Positions 1 through 8,642 of a stretch of 30,007 bases of DNA are shown piece by piece. The notes under the pieces were generated by a model. The model did no database searches, was not told the DNA's origin, and was given only the letters and a program-made list of their open reading frames with translations. Location: contig CAKZUQ010000035.1 of NCBI GenBank assembly GCA_937923325.1, positions 1 through 30,007 of the forward strand, in the 5' to 3' direction. Origin of the DNA: an uncultured Bacteriovoracaceae bacterium. GTDB lineage: Bacteria > Bdellovibrionota > Bacteriovoracia > Bacteriovoracales > Bacteriovoracaceae. Each line of letters opens with the position of its first letter. The stretch's first letter is position 1. The position numbers and the translations under genes are program-made.

Positions 1-25
1 TATTTAAAGAAAAAGAATTTAATCA

Positions 26-832
26 TTGGAAACTAAAGATTTAGAAAAAGTTATTGAACTGGCAAATTTATTTAAGATTGAAAAAATCTTATGGATGGTA
101 TTGTCATTTATTCTCCTCTTTTTTGTAGCAAAAAAAATAAATCAATTTCTAAAAAAGATGATTGATTATATGCCTTCAAGTCGATTAGTACTACTACAGC
201 TAATTACTGTTACAAATTTCTGTCTCTATATTTTTGGATCCTTTGGTATTATTTACGGAATTTTAAGACCTCCTGAAAAGCTAATATTTGCAATTACTGG
301 ATCTATTGCAGTTGCTGTAGGTTTAGCTTTAAAAGATTTAGTTTCATCTATAATTGCTGGAGTAGTTCTTTTGTTTGATCGTCCTTTCCAGGTTGGAGAT
401 AGAGTTGCATTTAAAGGAGTATACGGTGAAATAAAAAAAATTGGTCTAAGGGCAGTAAGGCTAAATACTTTAGATGACAATTTAATTACAATTCCAAACT
501 CAGAGCTTATGAGTAATTACGTTTCCTCTGGTAATGCTGGAGAATTAGATATGATGGTTGTGTGTAAGGTTCATACATCTTTGAATGTCGATATACTTGC
601 TATTAAGGCATTTATGTACGAAATAGTTGCAACATCAAAGTATGTTTATTTGAATAAACCGATATCTATAAATGTGTCTGAGACTGAAATTGCACATAGT
701 TTAGCTGTTTGCTTTACAATTAAGGCCTATGTTTTAGACGTGAAGTATGAGAAGCCATTTGAAACAGATATTATGATTCGTGTTCTAAGTGAGTTAAATA
801 AAAGAAATATTCAAAGGCCTGTGTCTTTATGA
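26..832 (+). CDS. Small MscS-family mechanosensitive channel
   Basis: This is probably a membrane-tension-gated channel of the MscS family, which releases solutes on osmotic downshock. Two hydrophobic helices (about residues 21-35 and 56-80) precede a third at about 87-115. That third helix is rich in small residues and ends in GVVLLFDRPFQVGD, the classic pore helix and start of the beta domain. A compact cytoplasmic domain follows, with the family's IPNSEL motif near residue 157. The frame is closed by a stop at 20-22, so the TTG at 26 is the first possible start; the next is Met24, which would cut into helix 1. The stop overlaps the start of the next gene (ATGA at 829-832), which indicates co-translation. 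It is one of three MscS paralogues in the window and close to the minimal length of the family. Confidence 0.85.
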   Translation: METKDLEKVIELANLFKIEKILWMVLSFILLFFVAKKINQFLKKMIDYMPSSRLVLLQLITVTNFCLYIFGSFGIIYGILRPPEKLIFAITGSIAVAVGLALKDLVSSIIAGVVLLFDRPFQVGDRVAFKGVYGEIKKIGLRAVRLNTLDDNLITIPNSELMSNYVSSGNAGELDMMVVCKVHTSLNVDILAIKAFMYEIVATSKYVYLNKPISINVSETEIAHSLAVCFTIKAYVLDVKYEKPFETDIMIRVLSELNKRNIQRPVSL

Positions 833-2685
833 TTTTTGATAAAAGATTTTATCCAACCTTTTGGACACAATTCTTAGGTGCATTTAATGATAATGTATTT
901 AAAAATGCCTTAGTTATTCTAATTACATATAAATCTTATTCTTTGGGAAGTATCAATCCTGAACAAATGGTTGCTCTTTGTTCGGCAATATTTATTTTAC
1001 CATTTTTTTTGTTCTCATCACTAGCGGGGCAAATAAGTGATAAGTTCAATAAATCAAAACTAATAAAAATTATTAAATTTGTTGAGATTTTAATTATGCT
1101 TCTTGCTGCTTTTAGCTTTTATATTAGTAATATTGAACTTCTAGTCGCAAGTCTTTTTTTTATGGGAACTCAGTCTGCTTTTTTTGGTCCTGTTAAGTAT
1201 TCAATTATCCCTGAACTTGTGAATGGTCAGGAATTAGCGACAGCAAATGGACTTTTTAGCATGGGAACCTTTGTATCGATATTGTTGGGAACAATTTTTG
1301 GGGGAGCTTTAATTGCAATTGAACCCTTTGGAGAAAATATTACTGCTATAGCTATCGTGTTGAATGCTGTCGTTGGCTTTATTATGAGCTTGAAAATCAG
1401 AAGCATCTCTAATGAAACAAATAAGCAATTTAAGTTAAACTTTAATATAATTTCCACAAATTCCGAACTTGTGAAAATTGCTAGAAAGTCTAAAACTGTT
1501 TTTATGTCTGTTCTTGGAATTTCATGGTATTGGTTGATAGGTGCTATTCTCCTAAGTATTTTTCCTGTACTATCGAAGAATATAATTAATGGGGATGAGT
1601 CTGTTACGACTTTCTTTTTAGGATTGTTCTCTGTAGGGGTGGCCTTGGGCTCAGTAGTCTGTGGTAAAGTTTCTAAAACTAACTTTGACTATGGACTTAT
1701 TGTTTTTGGAAGTTTTGGTATTTCTATATTCTGTATTTTAGCTTTTGTATTTCCAGTTGATAATTTTGTGAAACAAGTTAGCTTTATTAACTATCTATAT
1801 AGCTTTAAATCAATATGTTTTTCTCTTATTTTGTTTCTAATTAGTTTCTTTTCAGGCCTATTTATTGTTCCATTATATACTCTTCTACAAAGAGACTCTG
1901 AAGATCACGAGAGGTCTAGAGTTATCGCTGCTAATAATGTTCTAAATGCCTTATTTATGGTTATAGGAAGTATCTTTCTTGCTCTCTTATATGAAGTGGG
2001 GCTAACAGCAAAAGCTGTTTTTATAGTTCTTGGAATTGGAAATTTGGTTGTATCTTATTTATTTTATAAGAAATATTCAGTTTCTTTTTGGAGACTTTTC
2101 TGTGAGCTTTTATCTCGTATATTTTATAAGTTTTCTTCAAATGGAGAAGTTAAAATAGAAGGAGCTTATATAATTATTGCTAATCATGTTAGCTTTATTG
2201 ATTGGATGTTTATTGCTGCATCTGTTAAACGAGGACCATCATTTGTAATGTGGTATGTCTTTTTTAAAATGCCTATAATTAATATTTTTTTTAAAGGTGC
2301 AAAGGCTATTCCAATTGCTGGTTATAAAGAAGATAGAAAAGTTATGTTACAAGCTTTTGAAAGTGTGGATGAAAAACTTAAAGAGAATTGTCCTATCGCT
2401 TATTTTCCTGAAGGTGTAATAACTAGAGATGGTAAGATGGATAGCTTTAAGGCCGGCCTTGAAAAGATCATTGAGAAAAACAATGTGAAAATTATTCCGA
2501 TTCATTTAAGTGGTCTTTGGGGAAGTTTTTTTAGTCGATATAGAGGTAGTGCATGTTCTTCTTTAAAAGATTTAATCTTTGAATTTAGAAGGCCTGTTCA
2601 TGTTGAAATCGGAGATGCTTTTGACTTTATCTCACTAGAAGACTGTAAAGAAAGAGTTGAAGCTTTAAATAAAGATAGAGCTTAA
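829..2685 (+). CDS. LplT-like MFS transporter fused to PlsC-type acyltransferase
   Basis: A two-part protein of 618 residues. Residues 1 to about 415 are a major-facilitator transporter of the LplT (lysophospholipid flippase) type, opening with FWTQFLGAFNDNVFKNALVI, the family's usual N-terminus. Residues of about 430-618 are a glycerophospholipid acyltransferase domain with the catalytic HX4D (His453, Asp458) and the FPEG motif (526-529). The likely job is to flip lysophospholipid into the cytoplasm and re-acylate it at the inner membrane. Longer relatives also carry an acyl-ACP synthetase (AMP-binding) domain; here the protein stops after PlsC, so acyl donor must come from elsewhere. The start overlaps the upstream mscS-type gene by 4 bp. 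Domain calls are secure; the substrate is inferred from LplT/Aas. Confidence 0.88.
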   Translation: MIFDKRFYPTFWTQFLGAFNDNVFKNALVILITYKSYSLGSINPEQMVALCSAIFILPFFLFSSLAGQISDKFNKSKLIKIIKFVEILIMLLAAFSFYISNIELLVASLFFMGTQSAFFGPVKYSIIPELVNGQELATANGLFSMGTFVSILLGTIFGGALIAIEPFGENITAIAIVLNAVVGFIMSLKIRSISNETNKQFKLNFNIISTNSELVKIARKSKTVFMSVLGISWYWLIGAILLSIFPVLSKNIINGDESVTTFFLGLFSVGVALGSVVCGKVSKTNFDYGLIVFGSFGISIFCILAFVFPVDNFVKQVSFINYLYSFKSICFSLILFLISFFSGLFIVPLYTLLQRDSEDHERSRVIAANNVLNALFMVIGSIFLALLYEVGLTAKAVFIVLGIGNLVVSYLFYKKYSVSFWRLFCELLSRIFYKFSSNGEVKIEGAYIIIANHVSFIDWMFIAASVKRGPSFVMWYVFFKMPIINIFFKGAKAIPIAGYKEDRKVMLQAFESVDEKLKENCPIAYFPEGVITRDGKMDSFKAGLEKIIEKNNVKIIPIHLSGLWGSFFSRYRGSACSSLKDLIFEFRRPVHVEIGDAFDFISLEDCKERVEALNKDRA

Positions 2686-3077
2686 TCTAAATTTTTCTTA
2701 ATAACTTCTTGTTCTTCATTTGTGAAATATTCTAAATAAGCCTTTATTAAATTAGGATTGTTTATGTATAGTTTATTTAATCCAATTTTAAGTTTTGAAT
2801 TCTTAGGTTGAGCAAGAAAGGCTTCTATGTACGCTCTATATAGATTTTTTTCCTTTGAAAATATAATGGCATCAACAATTAACTCATTGTTAACTTCATT
2901 CAATAACTTTGTAGACCTTAATGTTTTAAATAAAAGATTAAAGTCTTTACTATTTAAATCTTCATGAGTGATAGATTTTTTTGATATTTTTAATAATCTT
3001 TCTTGTGTGAAACTTAAACTGAAATCAGGGTTTTTAAAACAAGCTGATAATATTATAAGAAAAAATAATTTATACAT
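2682..3077 (-). CDS. Small predicted lipoprotein, function unknown
   Basis: A 131-residue protein that I do not recognise. The first 12 residues form a short hydrophobic signal ending in a lipobox, LSAC, with Cys13 as the predicted lipid-modified residue, so it should be anchored to a membrane from the periplasmic side. The rest is charged and helix-rich, with no cysteines and no motif I can name. It begins directly after the stop codon of the SNase-like gene (no intergenic base), so the two are almost certainly co-transcribed and translationally coupled. Its stop overlaps the end of the convergent MFS-acyltransferase gene by 4 bp. Confidence 0.7.
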   Translation of the reverse strand: MYKLFFLIILSACFKNPDFSLSFTQERLLKISKKSITHEDLNSKDFNLLFKTLRSTKLLNEVNNELIVDAIIFSKEKNLYRAYIEAFLAQPKNSKLKIGLNKLYINNPNLIKAYLEYFTNEEQEVIKKNLD

Positions 3078-3590
3078 CTAATCCTCAAATTTGCTTAAAA
3101 ATCTATTCATTCCTCTAGGAACTCTTGGTTTGAATTTACACCAATCAACGTCTGTTTTAGTGTCTCCAAAGTAAGGAACAGCTAATTTCCTTTTAATCAT
3201 ATCTTTATTGATATTCTTACCATTAACCCAAATTTCTGCAACAACTCTAAAGTACTTTCCTCTTTGAATATCTCTTAATTCAATTGTACCAGAGCGAGAT
3301 TTTAAAATTCTATATCTCAAATAGTTAGATGCAATTATTGATAATTTCTTTTCGCATGCATTTCTAGTTCTTTTTTCTGGCGTGTCTATACCATTTAACC
3401 TTACTGATACAAGCTCTCCAAACAATTCATGTTGACCAGGAATAGAAACAGTAACCGTATCCCCATCGTAGTTTGAAATGTATTTGACGCAGCGAAATAT
3501 GCTGCTCGTGTGTTGACATTTTTTATTATGTGCAAGTAGACTTGTGCTTAGCATTAAGCTAACTGTAGTTGTAGTAAATAGTTTTATCAT
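3078..3590 (-). CDS. Exported SNase-like (thermonuclease) nuclease
   Basis: Probably a secreted or periplasmic nuclease of the staphylococcal-nuclease fold. Residues 1-20 look like a signal peptide ending in LLA. The active-site elements are visible: DGDTV (42-46) for the calcium region, RLNGIDTPE with Arg64, Asp69 and Glu72 matching SNase Arg35, Asp40 and Glu43, and Arg115 in the GKYFRVVAEI strand matching Arg87. The length of 170 residues is normal. Several cysteines (25, 34, 79 and one near 152) could form disulfides in the periplasm. It is the first gene of a two-gene minus-strand unit with the lipoprotein. The role, nucleic acid scavenging or prey DNA digestion, is inference. Confidence 0.85.
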   Translation of the reverse strand: MIKLFTTTTVSLMLSTSLLAHNKKCQHTSSIFRCVKYISNYDGDTVTVSIPGQHELFGELVSVRLNGIDTPEKRTRNACEKKLSIIASNYLRYRILKSRSGTIELRDIQRGKYFRVVAEIWVNGKNINKDMIKRKLAVPYFGDTKTDVDWCKFKPRVPRGMNRFLSKFED

Positions 3591-3681
3591 TGCATTATAG
3601 TAGTTCTATTATGACCATCTGAAACCTTAGATTGAAAAAGTTATATATGCTAATTAATTGTTTATATTCACTGCAAAAAAC

Positions 3682-3696
3682 TAAGTACTGTACTTA
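3682..3696. promoter_or_regulatory. Perfect inverted repeat between the nuclease gene and mscL
   Basis: TAAGTAC, one T, GTACTTA: a perfect 7-bp inverted repeat in the 189-bp gap between the divergent nuclease and mscL genes, 83 bp before the mscL start. A -10-like TATAAA lies downstream at 3731-3736. It could be an operator for either gene; no regulator is known to me for this sequence. Confidence 0.4.
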
Positions 3697-3779
3697 TTAA
3701 GTCGATTTTAATAGGCTAAGTTCTTTAACTTATAAATATTAGTATTCCTAATGGATTACTTTAACACAAGGAGCTTAAA

Positions 3780-4199
3780 ATGAGTATGATGAAGGATTTT
3801 AAAGATTTCGCAATGAAGGGAAACGTTGTAGATTTAGCTGTCGGTATTATTATTGGTGCAGCTTTTAAAGCAATTATAACTTCATTCGTAAAAGATGTAG
3901 TTATGCCACCAATTGGTATGGCATTAGGTGGAGTTGATTTTTCTCAACTTTATATCAACTTAAGCGAAACAACTTATACTTCTTTAGCAGAAGCTACAAA
4001 AGCAGCAGCTCCAGTGATTAAGTATGGTGCATTTATCCAAACTGTTGTAGATTTTATCATTATCGCATTTGTTGTATTTATGATGGTTAGAATGATCACT
4101 AAAATGCAAAAAACTAAAGAGGAAGCTCCTGCAGCTCCAGCTCCAACTCCTGAAGATATTACTCTTCTAAGAGAGATTAGAGATTCTTTAAAGAAATAA
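3780..4199 (+). CDS. mscL: Large-conductance mechanosensitive channel MscL
   Basis: The pentameric large-conductance tension-gated pore that opens under extreme hypo-osmotic shock. The 139-residue length matches the family. The N-terminal amphipathic helix (FKDFAMKGNVVDLAVG) runs into TM1 with GIIIGAAFKAI, then DVVMPPIGMALGG; TM2 is near residues 80-105; a proline/alanine-rich linker leads to the cytoplasmic helix ending in REIRDSLKK. AAGGAG at 3768-3773 lies 6 nt before ATG 3780 and supports this start over the in-frame ATGs at 3786 and 3789. The gene has its own intrinsic terminator immediately downstream. Confidence 0.97.
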   Translation: MSMMKDFKDFAMKGNVVDLAVGIIIGAAFKAIITSFVKDVVMPPIGMALGGVDFSQLYINLSETTYTSLAEATKAAAPVIKYGAFIQTVVDFIIIAFVVFMMVRMITKMQKTKEEAPAAPAPTPEDITLLREIRDSLKK

Positions 4200-4221
4200 T
4201 TCAATTTATTTTTTTTATATC

Positions 4222-4252
4222 AGGCCTTCATATTTATGAGGGCCTTTTTTTT
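4222..4252 (+). terminator. Intrinsic terminator of mscL
   Basis: AGGCCTTCATA, loop TTTA-rich, TATGAGGGCCT followed by eight Ts in total. The stem is about 10 bp with one G-T wobble. The T run abuts the GAGG ribosome binding site of the next gene (ATG 4261), so that gene must be expressed by read-through or from a promoter inside mscL. Confidence 0.85.
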
Positions 4253-4260
4253 GAGGAAAT

Positions 4261-4605
4261 ATGATGCTAGCAATTGGAAAAATTTTAATATCTGCCATTT
4301 TAATTAGTATAGTCACTTGGCTCTCAGGTAAAAAAACAGGTCTGGCTGGATTTTTAACAGCCTTACCACTTACAAGTATAATCGCTTTGGCCATTTCTCA
4401 ATTTCAATGGCAAGACTCTACTCAAACTGTTGAATATGCTAAAGGTATATTCTTTGCAATACCAGTTTCTACAATGTTTTTTGTGCCTTTTTTATTTTCG
4501 GAAAAATACAATCTAAATTTTTGGAGTTGCTACTTTATAGGAATTGGTCTCCTTGGAGTAGGCTATATTGTTCATAGCTATATCTTCGATAAATTTAACA
4601 TTTAA
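4261..4605 (+). CDS. Small integral membrane protein, possibly GlpM/DUF3147-like
   Basis: A 114-residue protein that is mostly membrane-embedded, with four hydrophobic stretches at roughly residues 4-20, 27-46, 63-82 and 87-107. A glycine/lysine turn (SGKKTGLAGFLTALPLTS) between helices 1 and 2 resembles small inner-membrane proteins of the GlpM/DUF3147 kind; that resemblance is from memory and weak. GAGG lies 4-5 nt before the start, directly after the mscL terminator T run. The function is unknown. The 3' end is built from a 7-bp tandem repeat. Confidence 0.65.
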   Translation: MMLAIGKILISAILISIVTWLSGKKTGLAGFLTALPLTSIIALAISQFQWQDSTQTVEYAKGIFFAIPVSTMFFVPFLFSEKYNLNFWSCYFIGIGLLGVGYIVHSYIFDKFNI

Positions 4606-4620
4606 CATTTAACATTTAAC
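4594..4620. repeat. TTTAACA tandem repeat (nearly four copies)
   Basis: Three full and one partial copy of the 7-mer TTTAACA. It covers the last codons and stop (TAA 4603-4605) of the small membrane protein gene. Because 7 is not a multiple of 3, a change in copy number would alter the C-terminus if it occurred before the stop. Confidence 0.85.
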
Positions 4621-4648
4621 TCTTATCTGATTTTAGCTATGAAAATCC

Positions 4649-7612
4649 TTAATTTTTAATTAATAAATAGCTATCGTTCACAAGTTTTATACCTCTATAT
4701 GACTTTAAACTGATATTACTAAACGACTCATAAAAACTTTGTGTTGGTTGTTCTATATAGATTGAAAGCTCGATGTCCTTACTTATACTTAGTGAAGTAT
4801 ATATAGTCATCAATTCGAGAGAATTTTCTATGAAGCTTTCAACTCGAGCATCTGTAATTTCTGAGCAAAAAAGGCTTAAAGCGTCAGCCTTTGAACAAAA
4901 AGAATAAAGCATACTTTCTGGAAGTTCTTCTTTTTGTTGTGTCTTTAAATTAAATTTATATCCACTTTGTAATAAATTATTATTTCCATATTTAGATATA
5001 TAAAAATCCTTATTATTAAAATCGACACTAAAGAGAAAACTATTCATCATTGAAGGAATTTTGATAATTTTATCTTTATCAATTGCATATAGTTGTCTAC
5101 TCGAAGTTCTTTCTGAATATGCACGTACTATTGATATACCTTTGTAGTTTCGAATTTCTGGATATGAATTATTAAAAGTTAAAAGTGGTGTTAAAGTACA
5201 ATCTTTAAGCCTATAAATTCTAGCGAAGTCTTGATCATTTTCTTCATCATACTTATCTAGAAGTATTAAAAATGGATCTTCTGTTAAGCTCCAGTTTGTA
5301 TGATCTTTAGGGATATTGATTGAACAATTTGTTTTCGTTTTAAGGTTCTCAATGTTTAAAGTACCTTCTTTTTGAACATAAAGTAATATATCCCCATGAT
5401 TGTTTCGTGTCTGGAATGACATTTGCCTTTTCTTTAAAATATTATTTTCGACATAAAATAATTGATTCTCAGTATAAGAAAATCCAATATTCATAGTCTT
5501 GCTATCTATTACTTCAACTCTTTTTATACTATTGTTCTCTTCATGACTTTGAAGAACTCCGTTTGATAGAGTTTCAATTTTCTTTAGAGAATTATTTTGA
5601 AACTTGAAAATATATAAATTGTCTTCAGTTGTTGGGATTTCAAGTTCTAAAGTAAAGTAGTTTTCTGAAAGCCAAATTAATTCACTAATAGGATATGGAA
5701 AGTCCCTTGTTAACAAAAGTTCACCAGTGATATTGTAAATATACAGAGTCTTATCTTTAAATGAGAATAATTTCTCTGAAGGGCTGTGAAAAAAAGAATA
5801 TTCTCCAAGGACTTGAAATTTTGACTTTAATTTAGTTCTCGTTGAGAATATCTCTCCATCAGTCCAAATATAACCTTGATTTAGTTCTTTGATTTCTTTT
5901 CCTGAAAGAATGAAATAATCCTGAGCTCTAGTATCTCCCCATCTTTTCTTGGCATAAGGGTTAGAATTATAGAAGGGGATACTTAGAATACTTCGATCTA
6001 GAACACTTTTTGTTTTAAGTGTGTTTTTGATAAAATCATAAGCTAACAGTATATTAGACTTTAACTCACTATCAAATTTGTAAGTATTGTATTTTTTAAA
6101 GTTTTCAGTTCCTTTTTTACAGTTGTTTTTATTACAAAAACTAGCTTGCTTTACTAATTCTTCTCTTTTCTTCTTCTTTTGGATGAAACGATAGTCAATA
6201 GTTTCTAACATTGCACTTGAAGATAATGCCCACCTTTTATCTATAGAGTCTTTCGGTTCGTAAGATAAAAGAAGCTTTTCAAATAGTATTCTGTACTTGA
6301 AAATACTTTTTGTTATGCCATTAACAGTAAAGCTTTCCGTTTTTAATTTTTTTATGAGGTATGACTTTATTTCTTTATCAAAGCTTGTGAATTGTCTTGT
6401 AAGTTTTGAGAGTGATCTGAATTTAGTTCTTATTCTCTTATCTCTTGTTGGAGTAGAGTATTCCTCATAGTTTAGAGTTCCTTCTTCACAGTTATTGTTC
6501 TTACAAAAATTATATGCATCTTCTACAATTGAGATTCTCTCTTTTAAGTTCGATTTTATAGTCTTAATTGCTTCATTTACAATTTTCTTCGGAATGAAAT
6601 TAATACCTAAACGATCTATAAGGGCCAACGTAAAACTTGTCTCATCTCCAAGGAACTCTTTTGAGTATTGTTCAAGTGAGTAAAGAGGCATCTCTCTTTT
6701 TGCTTTTAACTTCCAATTACCATTTTCTAACATTGGCCATCTCATTCTGAAGAGACCACCGTTATCTTTAAAAGTAATCTCTTGATCGATCATTATTTCT
6801 TTTTGAAGAGTTCTAACTTGAGCTGGAACAGTAGAGGATAATTTATATATTGGAGCTGAAAGTTTATTTGAATAGTCAATTTTACTTATGATCATTGTGT
6901 GACCACCATCTAAATGGATTGTCCCTTCTAAAAAAGAATCTCTATTTAGCTCTATTGGATATCCATCTATGTTTAAGGTTCCAGTATAAGCGTGAAGCAT
7001 TAAGTAGTTTAATGCAGCTAGAAACATTTTATCTTCATGCCAAAGTTTACTTTTAGGGAGATTTAACCACTCTGCTTTGACTGAATCTTGAGAGAAGATG
7101 ATATGAGAGCCTGCTAGTGTGTTTGCTGCTGGTAAGTTGTTATTTCGAGCAAAGATCCATCTAAGTGCAAATGCAACATCTGCACAATCTGTTGGTAAAT
7201 TATACTTTATAAAGAAGTTTTCATTAAACTCTTCTTTTATCCATTTAGCATAAGAGTTCTCCCATTCAAGGGACCAATTGTTTTTTACTTCCCAAATTGA
7301 TTGAGACTTTATTTCTGTATGGATGTAAGTACGTTTAGAGCGCTTCTTCATACTTATTAAAGGCTTTTCATTGAAGTTATGCTTTATGAATCGTCTTTTG
7401 AAGTTAATGAGTTGTTCTTTTGTATTAAAGAATTTTCTTGTTTTTAATTCTTGTAACTTCCCATTCTCAATGAATATATGATCAAAAATGAACTTGTTAT
7501 TCTCAGAATAACTTAAAATGTAATGGTCTCCATTACTGTCTTGTATTAATTGCTTGTTTGTGTAAGCAAAACAACTAATAGATATTAATAGAGTAAAAAG
7601 AATGTATTTCAT
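4649..7612 (-). CDS. Large exported protein with possible Cys/His peptidase domain
   Basis: A 987-residue protein that I do not recognise. Residues 1-16 are a signal peptide (MKYILFTLLISISCFA). Residues of about 100-320 contain YNLPTDCADVAFALRW (Cys143 at the start of a helix) and later HLDGGHTMIIS (His238 on a strand). That order, a helix-start Cys and then a strand His, is what papain-like/NlpC-P60-like enzymes show, so a cysteine peptidase or amidase is possible. Residues of about 360-510 hold a twice-repeated FCxxNNCxxGTxNxxxY motif (Cys370/Cys375 and Cys493/Cys498). Residues of about 570-987 are beta-rich with propeller-like spacing. The gene stands alone, divergent from the exported 277-residue protein across a 195-bp gap. 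Enzymatic activity is inference. Confidence 0.75.
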   Translation of the reverse strand: MKYILFTLLISISCFAYTNKQLIQDSNGDHYILSYSENNKFIFDHIFIENGKLQELKTRKFFNTKEQLINFKRRFIKHNFNEKPLISMKKRSKRTYIHTEIKSQSIWEVKNNWSLEWENSYAKWIKEEFNENFFIKYNLPTDCADVAFALRWIFARNNNLPAANTLAGSHIIFSQDSVKAEWLNLPKSKLWHEDKMFLAALNYLMLHAYTGTLNIDGYPIELNRDSFLEGTIHLDGGHTMIISKIDYSNKLSAPIYKLSSTVPAQVRTLQKEIMIDQEITFKDNGGLFRMRWPMLENGNWKLKAKREMPLYSLEQYSKEFLGDETSFTLALIDRLGINFIPKKIVNEAIKTIKSNLKERISIVEDAYNFCKNNNCEEGTLNYEEYSTPTRDKRIRTKFRSLSKLTRQFTSFDKEIKSYLIKKLKTESFTVNGITKSIFKYRILFEKLLLSYEPKDSIDKRWALSSSAMLETIDYRFIQKKKKREELVKQASFCNKNNCKKGTENFKKYNTYKFDSELKSNILLAYDFIKNTLKTKSVLDRSILSIPFYNSNPYAKKRWGDTRAQDYFILSGKEIKELNQGYIWTDGEIFSTRTKLKSKFQVLGEYSFFHSPSEKLFSFKDKTLYIYNITGELLLTRDFPYPISELIWLSENYFTLELEIPTTEDNLYIFKFQNNSLKKIETLSNGVLQSHEENNSIKRVEVIDSKTMNIGFSYTENQLFYVENNILKKRQMSFQTRNNHGDILLYVQKEGTLNIENLKTKTNCSINIPKDHTNWSLTEDPFLILLDKYDEENDQDFARIYRLKDCTLTPLLTFNNSYPEIRNYKGISIVRAYSERTSSRQLYAIDKDKIIKIPSMMNSFLFSVDFNNKDFYISKYGNNNLLQSGYKFNLKTQQKEELPESMLYSFCSKADALSLFCSEITDARVESFIENSLELMTIYTSLSISKDIELSIYIEQPTQSFYESFSNISLKSYRGIKLVNDSYLLIKN

Positions 7613-7807
7613 ATGCTTCCTTAAGTTTTTCTACTTTTTATAAATAATTATTAGATATGTAAAAACGACGAAAAAATTATATAGGTTTATTACTTATGTT
7701 ACCTCTAAGTTGTTGAAATCTTATTACTCTGTGAAAGTAAATATTTCAAAAGATTATTTTATGTTTTTGCTGAGTGTTACAATTTTTACTTCTAAGGAGA
7801 AGGCTCT

Positions 7808-8641
7808 ATGAATTTAAGGAATATAATATCTGTTACGCTATTTTACTCTGTAAGTCTTTTTGCTATAGATCCATCTTCTCACTTAAGTTTTAAAAATATT
7901 GAATGTGATAAAACAAATTCTTGTAATTTATTAAGCTTTGATCTTAAAACATATAATACTAAAGAAATTGAGATAGGTAGAAGTAAAAGAAAAACTTATT
8001 GGGCCCAAACTTTAATGGAAGGTAGTTTGTCTCTTAAAAGTAAAGAAGCAGTAGATGAATTTGCTGTCGTTCAATATATAAAAGGTTGTGTCTTTACTAA
8101 GACACAATTAAATGACGAAAAACCTAATTTTTTTCATAAGCAAAGACACAGAATATTCTTTGGTAAAAAAACAAGTGGATTTAGTCATCCAAAATTTGTT
8201 ATTGACTCTTTTGATACAGATCCAATTTATGCTTCGAGAGAATTTGATAGACACGGGAACTACAAAGTTCTCCTAAAACCGACTGGCTCGGTGCTTTTTA
8301 GTGATAGAAAAGATTGGATGGCCTTAAGTGAAAAACCTGTTATTGAAGCAAAGCCAACTATTTATTTTTCAGATATGCCTACTGGAAGCTATTACTCTAA
8401 AATGAAAATTGTTGCCGGCGAAGATATTGGAAAAATTTTGAAGACAGAAGAAAGAGCATCAATGATATTTAAAACATGTGTTTTTAAAACGAAGGATGTT
8501 CCTAGAGATTTGAAACCAGAAAATATTAATACAAATAAGGCAATTAAGTGTTTTGATTGGTCTAACTCTCAAAAATTTAATTTCAACCTTTCTAAGTTTG
8601 AATTTAGAAAAGAAGTAGATGTTAACTGTCCTCAGATGTAA
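7808..8641 (+). CDS. Exported cysteine-containing protein, function unknown
   Basis: A 277-residue protein I cannot assign. A signal peptide covers about residues 1-19 (ends SVSLFA). The mature part has six cysteines, in the motifs IECDKTNSC, KGCVF, KTCVF, IKCFDW and VNCPQM, which would suit three disulfides. The two CVF segments, KGCVFTKT and KTCVFKTKDV, are about 130 residues apart and hint at a duplicated domain. AAGGAG lies 8-9 nt before ATG 7808. It diverges from the 987-residue exported protein and ends one base before the convergent arfB stop. Confidence 0.75.
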   Translation: MNLRNIISVTLFYSVSLFAIDPSSHLSFKNIECDKTNSCNLLSFDLKTYNTKEIEIGRSKRKTYWAQTLMEGSLSLKSKEAVDEFAVVQYIKGCVFTKTQLNDEKPNFFHKQRHRIFFGKKTSGFSHPKFVIDSFDTDPIYASREFDRHGNYKVLLKPTGSVLFSDRKDWMALSEKPVIEAKPTIYFSDMPTGSYYSKMKIVAGEDIGKILKTEERASMIFKTCVFKTKDVPRDLKPENINTNKAIKCFDWSNSQKFNFNLSKFEFRKEVDVNCPQM

Positions 8642-8642
8642 C

